Positions 49,066 to 61,808 of a DNA stretch of 64,000 bases are shown here, in pieces. The notes under the pieces are model-generated. The model was not told where the DNA came from. It was given only the letters and a program-made list of their open reading frames with translations, and made no database searches. The first letter of the stretch is position 1. Each line of letters starts with the position of its first letter. Source of the DNA: an uncultured Pseudomonadales bacterium (GTDB lineage Bacteria; Pseudomonadota; Gammaproteobacteria; Pseudomonadales; Porticoccaceae); the NCBI GenBank assembly GCA_943788445.1, contig CALSQH010000004.1:62001-126000 (forward strand), given 5' to 3'. Both the position numbers and the translations under genes were made by a program.

Positions 49066-50033
49066 ACAACTCCCGCGCGAAGAATATCGTGCATATGCAG
49101 CACACCAATTGGATGATTGTTTTCATCTTCGACAATCAGCGCAGTGATGGAGCTATCTTCCATAATTTTTAGCGCTTGAGCAGCTAGGATTTCGCCGTTG
49201 ATTGTTTTTGGATTGGCCGACATTACATCTGCCATGGTGGCACTATTGATATCGACTTTGGCATCGACAATACGGCGTAAATCGCCGTCAGTAAATACGC
49301 CCAATAGAGTATTCTCATCGGAGACTACGGTTGTCATACCAAAGCCTTTTTCGGTCATTACCAGCAGTGCTTGATGCAGGGGCTGATCGGCAAAAACCCG
49401 TGGAACCTGACCATCTTTATGCATGATATCGGTAACCCGAAGAAGTAATTTTCTCCCCAAGGCACCACTTGGATGGGAAAAGGCAAAGTCTTCCGCGCTG
49501 AAACCACGTGATTCGAGAAGGGCAATTGCCAGTGCATCGCCCATTGCAAGAGTAACTGTGGTGCTTGTGGTTGGGGCCAGATTTAACGGGCAGGCTTCAC
49601 TTTCAACACTGACGTCAAGGTTGGCGCAGGCGGCTTTCGATAATACCGATGTGGCATTGCCAGTCATGCTGATCAGGGGGATACCCAAACGTTTGATCAG
49701 CGGCAGGATGGTTACGACCTCTGCGGTACTGCCAGAATTTGAGATCGCAATTACCACATCATTTTTGGTGATCATGCCCAAGTCGCCATGACAGGCTTCG
49801 CCGGGGTGGACGAAAAATGAGGGGGTGCCAGTACTGGCGAGCGTGGCTGCAATCTTATTGCCAATATGACCCGACTTTCCCATACCGGTAATCACTACAC
49901 GGCCTTCACAGGCGAGCATGGTCTGGCAGGCGGTTACAAAGTTATCATCCAAACGGCCCAATAGCTGTTCGACGGCATCTGCTTCCATTTTAATGGTGCG
50001 TTTTGCGGATGTTAAGAAATCTTTCGCAGTCAT
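49062..50033 (-). CDS. kdsD: D-arabinose 5-phosphate isomerase
   Basis: SIS domain (VVITGMGKSGHIGNKIAATLASTGTPSFFVHPGEACHGDLGMI) plus CBS pair. Confidence 0.96.
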   Translation of the reverse strand: MTAKDFLTSAKRTIKMEADAVEQLLGRLDDNFVTACQTMLACEGRVVITGMGKSGHIGNKIAATLASTGTPSFFVHPGEACHGDLGMITKNDVVIAISNSGSTAEVVTILPLIKRLGIPLISMTGNATSVLSKAACANLDVSVESEACPLNLAPTTSTTVTLAMGDALAIALLESRGFSAEDFAFSHPSGALGRKLLLRVTDIMHKDGQVPRVFADQPLHQALLVMTEKGFGMTTVVSDENTLLGVFTDGDLRRIVDAKVDINSATMADVMSANPKTINGEILAAQALKIMEDSSITALIVEDENNHPIGVLHMHDILRAGVV

Positions 50034-50110
50034 AATCTAGTCACTAGTCTCTTTTTGCGGGTGCCTTTGTGGGGGCATTATAGAGTGAAAATTGCAGGTG
50101 GCGAAATAGA

Positions 50111-50150
50111 GCGCTACTGAGCATTTTTCTGAAGCGCTACTGGGCATTTA
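50111..50150. repeat. Tandem duplication (period 23 bp) spanning the 3' end and stop codon of the antiporter gene
   Basis: gcgctactgagcattt (50111) and gcgctactgggcattt (50134). Confidence 0.7.
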
Positions 50151-51132
50151 TTACATAGGGCCAAAGTACTACATAGTAGAGGCCGTAGCCGCTGACAAGA
50201 ACAAAGCCAAAACGTCGTGAAAGTCTTGCTGGCGAGCCGCTTTTGGCACCTCTGAATAGTGCGAAGGCAACCATGGCGATCAGTAACAGAGTCATTGCCA
50301 AAAGACTTAAGTAGTCTCTGGAAAAAACTTCTGGGGTCAGTGCTATAGGTGAAATAGCGCCAGCAGAGGTCATTACCAACATAATGTTAAACAGATTCGA
50401 GCCAAACACATTGCCGATGGCAATGTCGTGGTGACCGCGCAGAGCACTTACTGCCGAGGCCGCCAATTCTGGCAGGCTGGTGCCGATGGCAACTACTGTC
50501 AGTCCGATAACCAGCTCACTTATACCCATTGATTGGGCGATGGTTTTTGCGCTCCAAACGGTGACTTCGGCACTGGCTAGCAATACGATTAAGCCGATCA
50601 CAAACCACATGCCGGCTGCGGCCATGGTGATGTTAGGTATTTCTTCGCCAGCGGCAATCTCTTCAGGGCTGGTATGATTTTTTTTATATTTAATGGTGAT
50701 ATAAATTAACGGGAAAATCAGTGATCCGAGCAGCAGGCTTTCACCGCGATCCAAATATCCGTCGTAGAGGCAGAGTCCTGCAGCGCCAGTAATAAGTAAA
50801 AGAACCACAGCCTCTTGGCTAAGTAGGTGTTTTTGCACCGGAATGGGGGCGATCAGTGCCGTAATGCCGAGAACCAGACCTATATTGGCCAGATTTGAAC
50901 CCAGCGCATTGCCGACAGCCAGTTCGCTGGCTTGGTTGAGTGCGGCATTTACCGAGACCAGTATTTCTGGTGCTGAGGTGCCGATAGAGACAACGGTCAA
51001 GCCAATAACAAGCGGCGAGATGCCATAGTTTCTAGCTGCGCCTGCACTGCCAGCAACGAAGCGATCCGCTCCCCAAAGCAGGCCTAAAACGCCCACAATT
51101 AGACCTAAAGCTGGTAGTAACAGTGCACTCAT
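50137..51132 (-). CDS. yrbG: Calcium/sodium antiporter (YrbG family)
   Basis: Two alpha-repeats VVSIGTSAPEILVSVNAAL..AVGNALGSNLANI and VVAIGTSLPELAASAVSAL..AIGNVFGSNLFNI. Confidence 0.95.
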   Translation of the reverse strand: MSALLLPALGLIVGVLGLLWGADRFVAGSAGAARNYGISPLVIGLTVVSIGTSAPEILVSVNAALNQASELAVGNALGSNLANIGLVLGITALIAPIPVQKHLLSQEAVVLLLITGAAGLCLYDGYLDRGESLLLGSLIFPLIYITIKYKKNHTSPEEIAAGEEIPNITMAAAGMWFVIGLIVLLASAEVTVWSAKTIAQSMGISELVIGLTVVAIGTSLPELAASAVSALRGHHDIAIGNVFGSNLFNIMLVMTSAGAISPIALTPEVFSRDYLSLLAMTLLLIAMVAFALFRGAKSGSPARLSRRFGFVLVSGYGLYYVVLWPYVINAQ

Positions 51133-51304
51133 AATTTCTCCATATTACCGCTATATGCGCAGCGGGTTCTGTTTCTTCAAAAGTGTGGGGATGGTATAGT
51201 GCTCGGCTGTTATTGTCAGCAAACTTAGGCAGCGAAATTGCACTATTGTTGAATGGGTGAACGTACAAGCGTTATTGATTTGTTAATACCTAGGGAGTGG
51301 GATT

Positions 51305-51931
51305 ATGAGAAGAGTGAATATGGGTTTAAAAAAGTGGACTATGGTTGCCGTGTTGACGGTCTTTGCGTCATTGAGTTTCGCGACAGACGCTAGTGTAGAT
51401 CCCTATAAAAAAATTGAGCAGGTTACGGTTGAGTTGTTGGATATTATTGCTGTCTACCGCGATACCTACCCAGAGACCGAGACGGATTACTTCGGTAAGT
51501 TGGATGAGTTAATGTCTAGTCATGTGGACTTTGCGTGGATCGCAAAACAAGTGATGGGCAGCTACGGCAAATCGGCGAGCCTTGAGCAGCGCGAGCAATT
51601 TGCTGAGACCTTCCGCAATGGTTTGATTGAAACCTACGGACGCGGTCTGATCAGTTATAACGATCAAAAAATTGTCTTAGTAAGCAATGAGGCTATTGTT
51701 GAAGGGCAGCGAAGAGTGACTGTGAAACAAGAAATTCGCAGCTCTGATAATGTCTATCCACTGGAGTACAGTCTGGCGCGCAAGAAGTCCGGCGAGTGGA
51801 TGGTAGTTAATGTGGTTATCAATGGCATTAATTTAGGCAAAACTTTTCGCAATCAGTTTGTCCAGTCTGCACAACGTTCTGGCGGTGATATTGATAAAGT
51901 TATCGGTGGTTGGCTATCTAAGCCACAATAA
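51305..51931 (+). CDS. mlaC: MlaC/Ttg2D phospholipid-binding ABC transporter component
   Basis: Signal peptide; HVDFAWIAKQVMGSYGKSASLEQREQFAETFRNGLIETYGRGL. Confidence 0.94.
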   Translation: MRRVNMGLKKWTMVAVLTVFASLSFATDASVDPYKKIEQVTVELLDIIAVYRDTYPETETDYFGKLDELMSSHVDFAWIAKQVMGSYGKSASLEQREQFAETFRNGLIETYGRGLISYNDQKIVLVSNEAIVEGQRRVTVKQEIRSSDNVYPLEYSLARKKSGEWMVVNVVINGINLGKTFRNQFVQSAQRSGGDIDKVIGGWLSKPQ

Positions 51932-51990
51932 AATATTCCAATGGCGCGCCTAAAGTTAAAAGCGTGCCTCTATTTGTATAAGAGTAATCT

Positions 51991-52230
51991 ATGAACCCTG
52001 AAGATGTAAAAGTACTCCTCGAAAATGCCTTGGCCAATTGCGAGTTTCAAGTTGAGAGTGAGGGAAGTCATTTTAATATTGTTGCTATTGGTGAGATTTT
52101 TGAAGGTAAGCGCCCCGTCCAGCGTCAGCAGACTATTTATGCCGCGCTTAATGAAAAGATCTCCTCCGGCGTTATTCATGCGGTCAATATGAAAATTTTT
52201 ACCCCCAGCGAATGGCAAGCTAGAGCCTAA
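51991..52230 (+). CDS. ibaG: BolA-family protein IbaG
   Basis: DVKVLLENALANCEFQVESEGSHFNIVAIGEIFEGKRPVQRQQTIYAAL. Confidence 0.94.
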   Translation: MNPEDVKVLLENALANCEFQVESEGSHFNIVAIGEIFEGKRPVQRQQTIYAALNEKISSGVIHAVNMKIFTPSEWQARA

Positions 52231-52267
52231 GTTGATTTTGTAGTAGCTTTTTAAACAGGGTTGTTAG

Positions 52268-53530
<1,263 letters not shown>

Positions 53531-53560
53531 CGTTAGACTTATATAGCGTTAAAATCATAA

Positions 53561-53605
53561 ATAGCAGGCTTTTTCATTACAGGCTTACGTATTACAGGTT
53601 GAGAA
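53561..53605. repeat. 15-bp degenerate tandem repeat, 3 copies, upstream of hisG
   Basis: ATAGCAGGCTTTTTC / ATTACAGGCTTACGT / ATTACAGGTTGAGAA. Confidence 0.7.
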
Positions 53606-53627
53606 ACGAGAGATAGCAGACATAACA

Positions 53628-54263
53628 ATGACACAGATAACAATAGCCTTAACTAAGGGCCGAATATTAAAAGAGACACTGCCGCTTCTGGCGAAAGCTG
53701 GAATTGTTCCTGCGGAGGATATTTTCTCTAGCCGAAAACTGGTATTTCCGACCAATCGCGACAATGTTCGATTAATTATTTTGCGTGGTTCAGATGTGAC
53801 AACCTATGTTCAATTTGGCGCTGCAGATATAGGTGTAGCCGGAAAAGATATGTTGCTTGAACATCAGGGTGACGGTTATTACGAGCCACTTGATCTTGGT
53901 ATTGCTCGCTGCAAGTTAATGACCGCAGTGCCAGTGGGTTCCACCCAGCAGCACAGCAGACTGCGCGTAGCGACCAAATATATCAATGTTGCGCGCCAAT
54001 ACTATGCCGAGCAGGGCCGGCAGGCGGATCTGATTAAACTCTACGGGGCTATGGAGCTCGCTCCGATACTGGATTTGGCTCAAGAGATTGTCGATATCGT
54101 TGATACCGGTAATACGCTCAAGGCTAACGGTCTTGAAGCTCGGGAAGAGATTGCAGAGATCAGTTCACGATTGATCGTCAATAAAGCATCGATGAAAACC
54201 AAGTTTGTCGAAGTGCAGACCATTGTCGACGCACTCAAAGAGGCGGTGGAGAGCAACCAATGA
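53628..54263 (+). CDS. hisG: ATP phosphoribosyltransferase
   Basis: [37 protein letters not shown]. Confidence 0.97.
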   Translation: MTQITIALTKGRILKETLPLLAKAGIVPAEDIFSSRKLVFPTNRDNVRLIILRGSDVTTYVQFGAADIGVAGKDMLLEHQGDGYYEPLDLGIARCKLMTAVPVGSTQQHSRLRVATKYINVARQYYAEQGRQADLIKLYGAMELAPILDLAQEIVDIVDTGNTLKANGLEAREEIAEISSRLIVNKASMKTKFVEVQTIVDALKEAVESNQ

Positions 54264-55564
54264 CTGTTGCTATTACCAAGCTGTGCGCGAGTGACGGGAA
54301 CTTTGATCAAACCCTCGAGAAGCTGATTGCCTGGGATATGGTTTCTGATGCCAAAGTCGAAGAAACCGTTCGCGAAATTATTGCTCAGGTCAGAGCTCAG
54401 GGTGATTTAGCCCTAATCGAATTTACAAATCGTTTTGATCGTCGACAGGTTGAAACAATTAACCAACTCTCGGTAAGCGCAGAGCAACTTCAAGATGCGC
54501 TGCAGTCGATTGACAGCGAATCGCGTCAGGCACTGGAAACAGCTGCCACAAGAATTCGTGATTATCACAACCATCAGACCCAGGATTCCTGGCAGTATCA
54601 AGAAGCGAATGGCACCAAGTTAGGTCAACAGATTACCCCGTTGGATCGCGTCGGTATCTATGTGCCAGGCGGCAAAGCTAGCTACCCCTCTTCAGTGTTG
54701 ATGAACTGTATTCCCGCCCGTGTTGCCGGTGTCCGCGAGGTTATTATGATGGTCCCCGCGCCGGACGGTGAGTTGAGCCCTATGGTCTTGGCCGCCGCTG
54801 CGATCGCCGGTGTTGATCAGGTCTTTACCGTTGGTGGTGCTCAGGCAATTGCTGCACTGGCTTATGGTACCGACAGCGTGCCAAAAGTGGATAAAATTGT
54901 TGGCCCCGGCAATATCTATGTGGCTACAGCCAAGCGCATGGTATTCGGATCGGTGGGTTTGGATATGGTTGCAGGCCCGAGTGAAATACTTGTGGTTTGC
55001 GATGGTCAAACGGATCCGGACTGGATTGCCATGGATCTATTCTCTCAGGCTGAGCACGATGAAGATGCGCAGTCGATTTTTATCTCTTGGGATGCAGATT
55101 ATATAAATGCTGTTCACAGCAGTATGAGTAAATTGCTGCCAGAGATGGAGCGTCGAGAGATTATTAGTCAGTCACTAGAGAGACGCGGTGCGCTGATCGA
55201 AGTTCGCGACGAAGAGCAGGCGCTGGAGTTAATTAATCGAATTGCTCCCGAGCACCTCGAATTGTCGGTGGAAAACCCGCAGGAATGGCTGCCAAAAATT
55301 CGTCATGCGGGGGCCATCTTTATGGGTCGCCACACGGCTGAAGCCTTGGGTGATTATTGCGCGGGCCCCAACCATGTATTGCCAACTTCAGCGACGGCGC
55401 GGTTCTCCTCGCCACTTGGTGTCTATGATTTTCAAAAGCGCAGCTCATTAATTTACTGTTCTGAGCAGGGCGCCTCTGAGTTGGGCAAAGTGGCCTCGGT
55501 GTTGGGTCGCAGCGAATCATTGACGGCCCATGCTCGATCGGCGGAATATCGCATACTAGATTAG
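54260..55564 (+). CDS. hisD: Histidinol dehydrogenase
   Basis: [41 protein letters not shown]. Confidence 0.98.
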   Translation: MTVAITKLCASDGNFDQTLEKLIAWDMVSDAKVEETVREIIAQVRAQGDLALIEFTNRFDRRQVETINQLSVSAEQLQDALQSIDSESRQALETAATRIRDYHNHQTQDSWQYQEANGTKLGQQITPLDRVGIYVPGGKASYPSSVLMNCIPARVAGVREVIMMVPAPDGELSPMVLAAAAIAGVDQVFTVGGAQAIAALAYGTDSVPKVDKIVGPGNIYVATAKRMVFGSVGLDMVAGPSEILVVCDGQTDPDWIAMDLFSQAEHDEDAQSIFISWDADYINAVHSSMSKLLPEMERREIISQSLERRGALIEVRDEEQALELINRIAPEHLELSVENPQEWLPKIRHAGAIFMGRHTAEALGDYCAGPNHVLPTSATARFSSPLGVYDFQKRSSLIYCSEQGASELGKVASVLGRSESLTAHARSAEYRILD

Positions 55565-55616
55565 AAAATGGTCCTCTTGTGGGAGGGCTTATTAAAGACT
55601 GTTATAAGAGATTGCT

Positions 55617-56684
55617 ATGAGTAAGTACTGGAGTAATTTTGTTACCACCCTTGATCCCTATACGCCTGGGGAACAGCCGCCGATTAACAATCTTACTAAG
55701 TTAAATACCAATGAAAACCCCTACGGGCCATCGCCAAAAGTATTGCAAGCGATACAGCATGCTGCGGATGGGGATTTGCGTTTATATCCGCCACCCAATG
55801 CAGATCAGCTTAAACAGACGATCGCTGAATACTACCAACTGAACACAGGTCAGGTGTTTGTTGGTAATGGTTCCGATGAAGTGTTGGCGCATGTTTTCAA
55901 TGGCCTTTTCCGGCAGACCCAAGGAATACTGTTTCCGGATATTAGCTATAGCTTTTATCCGGTCTATTGCGGCCTTTACGCTATCCAGTACAGCAAGGTG
56001 CCACTGGCAGACGATTTTTCTCTGGACCTGAGTAAATATTCGCGCCCCAATGGCGGTATTATTTTCCCTAATCCCAATGCACCCACTGGCCGTCTATTGG
56101 CGCTCGATGCAATAGAGAAACTGCTGCAGTCAAATAGCGCATCGGTAGTGGTTGTGGATGAAGCCTATATTGATTTTGCCGACAGTGGTTCCAGTGCCGT
56201 CGCTCTGATTAACAAATATGACAATCTTTTAGTCGTTCAAACCATGTCTAAATCACGCTCGCTGGCCGGTTTGCGAATTGGCTATGCGATGGGTTCTGCT
56301 GAGCTTATTGAAGGCCTTGAGCGAATTAAAAACAGCTTTAATTCCTACCCTCTCGGCCATGTGCAGATTGCTGCAGGTGTTGCCGCGTTTAAAGATAATA
56401 CGTATTTTGAACAGACACGTCAGTTGGTTATTAACAGTCGAGAACAGCTGACTCAAGAGCTTGAATCTCTGGGCTTCGAGGTATTGCCTTCGGCCGCCAA
56501 TTTTGTTTTTGTCCGTCACGCTGACTACAGCGCTAAAGACTTGGCGCAGTCATTGCGTGAGAAAAATATTATTGTTCGTTACTTTAATAAGACGCGTATC
56601 AATGAGTTTCTGCGTATTACTGTGGGTAGCGAAGATCAGAATCAACTGTTGATCGATAGTTTGAGATCTATTATCAAAAGTTAA
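55617..56684 (+). CDS. hisC: Histidinol-phosphate aminotransferase
   Basis: [38 protein letters not shown]. Confidence 0.97.
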   Translation: MSKYWSNFVTTLDPYTPGEQPPINNLTKLNTNENPYGPSPKVLQAIQHAADGDLRLYPPPNADQLKQTIAEYYQLNTGQVFVGNGSDEVLAHVFNGLFRQTQGILFPDISYSFYPVYCGLYAIQYSKVPLADDFSLDLSKYSRPNGGIIFPNPNAPTGRLLALDAIEKLLQSNSASVVVVDEAYIDFADSGSSAVALINKYDNLLVVQTMSKSRSLAGLRIGYAMGSAELIEGLERIKNSFNSYPLGHVQIAAGVAAFKDNTYFEQTRQLVINSREQLTQELESLGFEVLPSAANFVFVRHADYSAKDLAQSLREKNIIVRYFNKTRINEFLRITVGSEDQNQLLIDSLRSIIKS

Positions 56685-56687
56685 GAA

Positions 56688-57845
56688 TTAATTTACCGAA
56701 TTGGTCGGTCGAATACCGGCCACTGCAGTTACATCAAAGGTTTCACCCTGACGCCAAATTTTTAACTCAATAGGTGTTCCGGGTGCCACATCGGCGATTT
56801 GATTAACGCTGGTTTGGCGATCGCTAACCGGCTCACCATCGATAGCAATAACAACATCTCCAGGCTGAACACCTGCCAGATGGGCTGGGCTGCTGTTATA
56901 GATTGCGCGAACCAACAAGCCGTAGGAAATATTTAAATTAAGTCTTTTGGCGATCCGTGGGGTAAGTGGAAAGGCCTCCATTCCCACCCAGCCCCGCACC
57001 ACATAGCCGTAGCTAATAATATCTTTAAGAACCTTCTCCGCAGTGTCAGCCGGAATAGCAAAGCCAATTCCCGCTGAGCCGGATTGATTGAGTATTGCGG
57101 TATTAACGCCGAGCAAATTGCCGTAACTATCGACTAGGGCGCCGCCAGAATTGCCGGGGTTAATATCCGCGTCGGTCTGAATAAAGTTTTCAAAGGTATT
57201 TAACCCAAGACCGTTGCGACCCGTTGCACTGATGATACCCTGAGTAACGGTTTGTCCGACACCGTAGGGATTGCCAATCGCCAATACCACATCACCGATC
57301 TTGGCCTGAGTTGGCTCGCCGATCGAAATGGGTTGTAGGTTGTCGCTAGGAATTTTAAGTACTGCTAAATCTGTCTCGGGGTCTTTGCCGACAACTGCGG
57401 CAGGTGCTTCAGTGCCGTCATAGAGCAGCACCAAAATCTGATCTGCACCGTCAATTACATGGTTGTTGGTGAGAATAAAGCCATCTTCTTGCATGATTAC
57501 CCCAGAGCCCAATGATGACTGGATCCGCTGCTGGGGTTTATCAAATAGGCGTCGAAAGTACGGGTCGTCTAGCAGTGGATGATTTGCTGACTTGGTCACT
57601 TTGCGGGTGTAGATATTCACCACCGAGGGTGCTGCGCGCTTGACCGCGTATGAATAAGAGGCTGGCCCTGCCCATTGGTTGGGGGCTCCATCCTGCCTTA
57701 AATCCATCAGTGTTTGATCAGAAGCGCTCTGCTGCTGGCGAAACTCAGGAAAAACAATCAGCAGGAGAGCCGCAACAAATAATCCGACCAGCAATGGTTT
57801 GCCGATGTAACCTACAATAAAGTTGATTGTTCGATTATTTGTCAC
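56688..57845 (-). CDS. DegS/AlgW-type periplasmic trypsin-like serine protease with PDZ domain
   Basis: TNNHVIDGAD, TDLAVLKI, QTDADINPGNSGGALVD; single PDZ. Confidence 0.95.
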   Translation of the reverse strand: MTNNRTINFIVGYIGKPLLVGLFVAALLLIVFPEFRQQQSASDQTLMDLRQDGAPNQWAGPASYSYAVKRAAPSVVNIYTRKVTKSANHPLLDDPYFRRLFDKPQQRIQSSLGSGVIMQEDGFILTNNHVIDGADQILVLLYDGTEAPAAVVGKDPETDLAVLKIPSDNLQPISIGEPTQAKIGDVVLAIGNPYGVGQTVTQGIISATGRNGLGLNTFENFIQTDADINPGNSGGALVDSYGNLLGVNTAILNQSGSAGIGFAIPADTAEKVLKDIISYGYVVRGWVGMEAFPLTPRIAKRLNLNISYGLLVRAIYNSSPAHLAGVQPGDVVIAIDGEPVSDRQTSVNQIADVAPGTPIELKIWRQGETFDVTAVAGIRPTNSVN

Positions 57846-57923
57846 GTTGAGATCCTAAATTATTGCCGCTAAATTTTTGCTTTATCTAACCTGCTCTAGA
57901 TTATGGCACAAAAATTTAGCAGT

Positions 57924-58226
57924 TTAGCGCAATAAATTGGAAAGTCGTGGGTCGGGGGTTTTTGCTTTTCGGTAAACCAATATCACATGACCGATGGATT
58001 GAACTAGCTGGGCATTGTGAGTTGTACAGATTGTTTCTGTCAGCGTTTTTTTAGCATCGCGATCATCAGCGACCAATTTAATCTTGATTAATTCGTGATC
58101 GTTGATTGCACGAGCAATCTCGTTATTTACATTTTCGCTAAGGCCATTGCCCGCAACTGTCACTACAGGCTTAAGATTATGGCCTAATCGACGTAAATGT
58201 TTTTTTTCCTCGTTGGAACTTGTCAT
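57924..58226 (-). CDS. yhbY: YhbY CRM-domain RNA-binding protein
   Basis: KKHLRRLGHNLKPVVTVAGNGLSENVNNEIARAINDHELIKIKL. Confidence 0.95.
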   Translation of the reverse strand: MTSSNEEKKHLRRLGHNLKPVVTVAGNGLSENVNNEIARAINDHELIKIKLVADDRDAKKTLTETICTTHNAQLVQSIGHVILVYRKAKTPDPRLSNLLR

Positions 58227-58290
58227 AATGTGGGGCTCATTCTAAGGGTCGGTCTTTCTGAAGGTCGGCTATTCTAGCGAAAACCACACC

Positions 58291-58908
58291 ATGGCGAAAT
58301 CTAAAAATCGTAGTTGGATAAAACAACATGTTAAAGATCCTTATGTGCAAAAGTCACAAAAGGATGGATACCGGTCTCGTGCCAGCTATAAATTGCTCGA
58401 AATTATTGGTAAAGATAGCATGATCCGCCCGGGCATGACCGTCGTAGACCTAGGTGCAGCACCGGGTGGATGGTCACAGGTGGCTGCTGAATTAGTCGGT
58501 CACGAGGGCCGAGTGCACGCGGTTGATTTATTGCCGATGGACGGAATTGCCGGCGTTGACTTTATTCTTGGGGATTTTACTGAGGATGATATTTTGCAGC
58601 AATTGTTATCCCTTATCGATAATCGCCCTGTCGACCTTGTAATTTCAGATATGGCCCCCAATTTAACAGGTAGCAAAGCAGTAGATCAGCCAGCAAGTAT
58701 TTATTTAGTAGAGCTAGCTGTCGATTTAGCTTGCCAGGTAATGAAACCCGAAGGCGTTTTTGTTGCCAAAATATTCCAGGGAGAGGGTTTTGATGAATTT
58801 GTACGACATGTTAGAACATTGTTTTATACTGTCAGTATGCGTAAGCCCGACGCTTCAAGAGCTAAGTCTCGAGAAGTCTATATGGTTGCCAAAGGCCTGA
58901 AGGCCTGA
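58291..58908 (+). CDS. rlmE: 23S rRNA (uridine(2552)-2'-O)-methyltransferase
   Basis: [39 protein letters not shown]; divergent from yhbY. Confidence 0.97.
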   Translation: MAKSKNRSWIKQHVKDPYVQKSQKDGYRSRASYKLLEIIGKDSMIRPGMTVVDLGAAPGGWSQVAAELVGHEGRVHAVDLLPMDGIAGVDFILGDFTEDDILQQLLSLIDNRPVDLVISDMAPNLTGSKAVDQPASIYLVELAVDLACQVMKPEGVFVAKIFQGEGFDEFVRHVRTLFYTVSMRKPDASRAKSREVYMVAKGLKA

Positions 58909-58924
58909 TTTAGAGGATACAAAC

Positions 58925-60850
58925 TTGAACGACTTGGCGAAGAACATAATTGTGTGGCTGGTATTGGCTGCAATTCTTTTATCTGTTTTTAACAGCTTTA
59001 CACCGCAGCCTGTAGACAATGAAATCGTCTATTCAGACTTTGTTGTGGAAGTTCAGAATGAACGGGTTACCAGTGTGGCCATCAATGGTCTGATTATCGA
59101 AGGTGTCAGACTTGATGGTACGGCCTTCAAAACTGTCCGTCCTAACATTCAGGATCCTGGCTTGATGGATGACCTTCTCAACCACAATGTCAAAGTTGTC
59201 GGCAAAGAGCCGGAAACTCCAAGTCTGCTATCACAGTTATTGTTAGCAGCCTTTCCAATACTATTGATTCTCGCTATCTTTGTATTCTTTATGCGTCAGA
59301 TGCAGGGCGGTGGTGGTGGCAAGGGTGGCCCGATGAGCTTTGGCAAGAGTAAAGCCAAGCTGCTGAGTAGTGATCAAATCAATACCACTTTCGCCGATGT
59401 GGCCGGCGTTGATGAAGCTAAAGAAGATGTTGGTGAGCTGGTAGAGTTTTTAAGCGATCCAAGTAAATTCCAACGCCTTGGCGGACGTATTCCGAAGGGC
59501 GTATTAATGGTCGGACCTCCGGGTACGGGTAAAACCCTTCTCGCGAAAGCGATTGCCGGTGAAGCCAAGGTGCCGTTTTTCTCTATCTCCGGTTCTGACT
59601 TTGTTGAAATGTTTGTCGGTGTCGGCGCCTCACGCGTTCGAGATATGTTCGAACAGGCTAAAAAGCAGGCTCCCTGCATTATCTTTATCGATGAAATTGA
59701 TGCGGTGGGTCGACACCGTGGCGGTGGTTGGGGTGGTGGTAACGACGAGCGCGAACAGACCCTAAATCAGTTATTGGTTGAAATGGATGGTTTTGAAGGC
59801 AATGAAGGTGTAATCGTAATCGCCGCAACTAACCGTCCAGATGTATTGGATAAAGCCCTATTAAGACCGGGTCGATTTGATCGTCAGGTTTATGTTGGCC
59901 TGCCAGATATTCGCGGTCGCGAACAGATTCTTAAAGTTCATGGCCGCAAAGTGCCTCTCGATGAATCTGTTGAATTGAGCATTCTTGCGCGAGGTACCCC
60001 AGGGTTCTCCGGTGCTGATCTGGCCAACCTAGTTAACGAAGCCTCTCTTTTTGCTGCTCGCGGCAATCGACGTGTGGTCAGCATGGAAGAGTTTGAGAAA
60101 GCGCGCGATAAAATCATGATGGGTGCAGAGCGTCGCTCCATGGTGATGTCCGACAAAGAGAAAGCCAATACCGCATATCACGAGGCGGGTCATGCGATTA
60201 TTGGGCGGTTAGTGCCAGAGCACGATCCAGTGCACAAGGTTACAATTATTCCTCGCGGTCGGGCACTGGGCGTAACTCAGTATCTGCCGGAAGAAGATCG
60301 CTACAGTATGAGTCGTCGCCAGCTGTTTAGTCAGCTCTGCAGTCTGTTTGGTGGACGTATTGCCGAAGAGCTTATTGGCGGCATAGATGGCGTTACCACC
60401 GGAGCCTCTAATGATATTGAACGGGCCACTCAGATGGCACGCAATATGGTGACCAAATGGGGCTTAACTGAAAAAATGGGCCCAGTGCTCTATGGCGAAG
60501 ATGAATCTCAGGGGCCGGGGGGTGGAAACACTCATTACTCAGAAGACACCTCTCGAGAAATCGATCAGGAAGTGCGTCTGATTCTTGATAATGCTTACAC
60601 TAAGGCTAAGAAGCTATTAGAAGATAACCGCGATATTCTTGAGTCAATGAAAGATGCCCTAATGGAATTTGAAACGATTGATGCGGATCAGGTTGATGAT
60701 CTGATGCACAGACGCAAAGTGCGTCCGCCTCATCAGTGGGATGATAACGACTCTGGAAAGGACTCTGGAAAGGGCCCTGGAAAAGATTCAGGTGGCAGTA
60801 AAGATTCAGCTGCGAAAGGTCCAATTGGCGGTCCTGTCGAAGATATCTAA
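58925..60850 (+). CDS. ftsH: ATP-dependent zinc metalloprotease FtsH
   Basis: [27 protein letters not shown]. Confidence 0.98.
   Translation: MNDLAKNIIVWLVLAAILLSVFNSFTPQPVDNEIVYSDFVVEVQNERVTSVAINGLIIEGVRLDGTAFKTVRPNIQDPGLMDDLLNHNVKVVGKEPETPSLLSQLLLAAFPILLILAIFVFFMRQMQGGGGGKGGPMSFGKSKAKLLSSDQINTTFADVAGVDEAKEDVGELVEFLSDPSKFQRLGGRIPKGVLMVGPPGTGKTLLAKAIAGEAKVPFFSISGSDFVEMFVGVGASRVRDMFEQAKKQAPCIIFIDEIDAVGRHRGGGWGGGNDEREQTLNQLLVEMDGFEGNEGVIVIAATNRPDVLDKALLRPGRFDRQVYVGLPDIRGREQILKVHGRKVPLDESVELSILARGTPGFSGADLANLVNEASLFAARGNRRVVSMEEFEKARDKIMMGAERRSMVMSDKEKANTAYHEAGHAIIGRLVPEHDPVHKVTIIPRGRALGVTQYLPEEDRYSMSRRQLFSQLCSLFGGRIAEELIGGIDGVTTGASNDIERATQMARNMVTKWGLTEKMGPVLYGEDESQGPGGGNTHYSEDTSREIDQEVRLILDNAYTKAKKLLEDNRDILESMKDALMEFETIDADQVDDLMHRRKVRPPHQWDDNDSGKDSGKGPGKDSGGSKDSAAKGPIGGPVEDI
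60749..60796. repeat. 12-bp tandem repeat, 4 copies, encoding a DSGK-type C-terminal tail of FtsH
   Basis: GACTCTGGAAAG / GACTCTGGAAAG / GGCCCTGGAAAA / GATTCAGGTGGC; peptide [16 protein letters not shown]. Confidence 0.85.
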
Positions 60851-60868
60851 ACTCCTCAATGCAGGATT

Positions 60869-60903
60869 AGCCCCGTTGTCAGATTGACTGCGGGGCTTTT
60901 TGT
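60869..60903 (+). terminator. Rho-independent terminator after ftsH
   Basis: agccccg-N15-cggggct followed by T-run. Confidence 0.8.
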
Positions 60904-60907
60904 TTTT

Positions 60908-61804
60908 ATGAATTCAATGACATTAAACTGTGGCAGTAGAATACTCGACCTATCGCGTCCTGCGGTAATGGGTATTCTCAATATCACTCCAGATTCATTT
61001 TCTGATGGTGGTCAACTGTATTCAGGAAGCGTTCTCGATCTAGATAAAACTTTTCACGCCGTGGCGCAGATGCTGACTGATGGCGCCGATATTATTGATA
61101 TAGGTGGCGAATCTACCCGCCCGGGAGCCACAGCGGTTTCCCAGCAGCAGGAATTGGATCGGGTAATGCCTGTACTACAGGGAATTAAGCAAAGATTTGA
61201 TGCATTGATATCGGTAGACACCAGTACCGCGCAAGTGATTAGAGAAGCCGCTAGTGGCGGCGCACATATGATTAACGATGTGCGAGCGCTGCAGCGTGAA
61301 GGGGCGCTTGAGGCCGCTGCGCAGAGTAGATTGCCCGTCTGTTTAATGCATATGCAGAATCAGCCGAACAATATGCAAGCCAGCCCCAGCTACAGTGATG
61401 TTGTCGCAGAGGTCATCGAGTTTTTACTTCAGCGCAAACAGGCTTGCCTTGAAGCAGGTATCGCCAGTGATCAGATATTGCTTGATCCCGGCTTTGGGTT
61501 TGGTAAAACCCTTGAGCAAAATCTGACCTTATTTAATGCGCTGGATCAGTTTGCCGATACAGGTTACCCGCTTTTAGTTGGCGTTTCGCGCAAGACAATG
61601 ATTGGCCAATTGCTTGATTTAGATGTTGATCAAAGACTAATTGGAAGTGTTACTATGGCAGTTTTAGCGGCTCAATTGTTAGCTCAAAACGCCCTTCAAA
61701 ATACCACCGGTCAGGGTTTGATACTGCGAGTACACGATGTTTTGGAGACGGTACAGGCACTGACCCTCTGGCAAAATGTAAACAAGTTTAAGTGTGAGAA
61801 ATGA
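60908..61804 (+). CDS. folP: Dihydropteroate synthase
   Basis: [33 protein letters not shown] at 60908 preferred. Confidence 0.97.
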   Translation: MNSMTLNCGSRILDLSRPAVMGILNITPDSFSDGGQLYSGSVLDLDKTFHAVAQMLTDGADIIDIGGESTRPGATAVSQQQELDRVMPVLQGIKQRFDALISVDTSTAQVIREAASGGAHMINDVRALQREGALEAAAQSRLPVCLMHMQNQPNNMQASPSYSDVVAEVIEFLLQRKQACLEAGIASDQILLDPGFGFGKTLEQNLTLFNALDQFADTGYPLLVGVSRKTMIGQLLDLDVDQRLIGSVTMAVLAAQLLAQNALQNTTGQGLILRVHDVLETVQALTLWQNVNKFKCEK

Positions 61805-61808
61805 AAAT

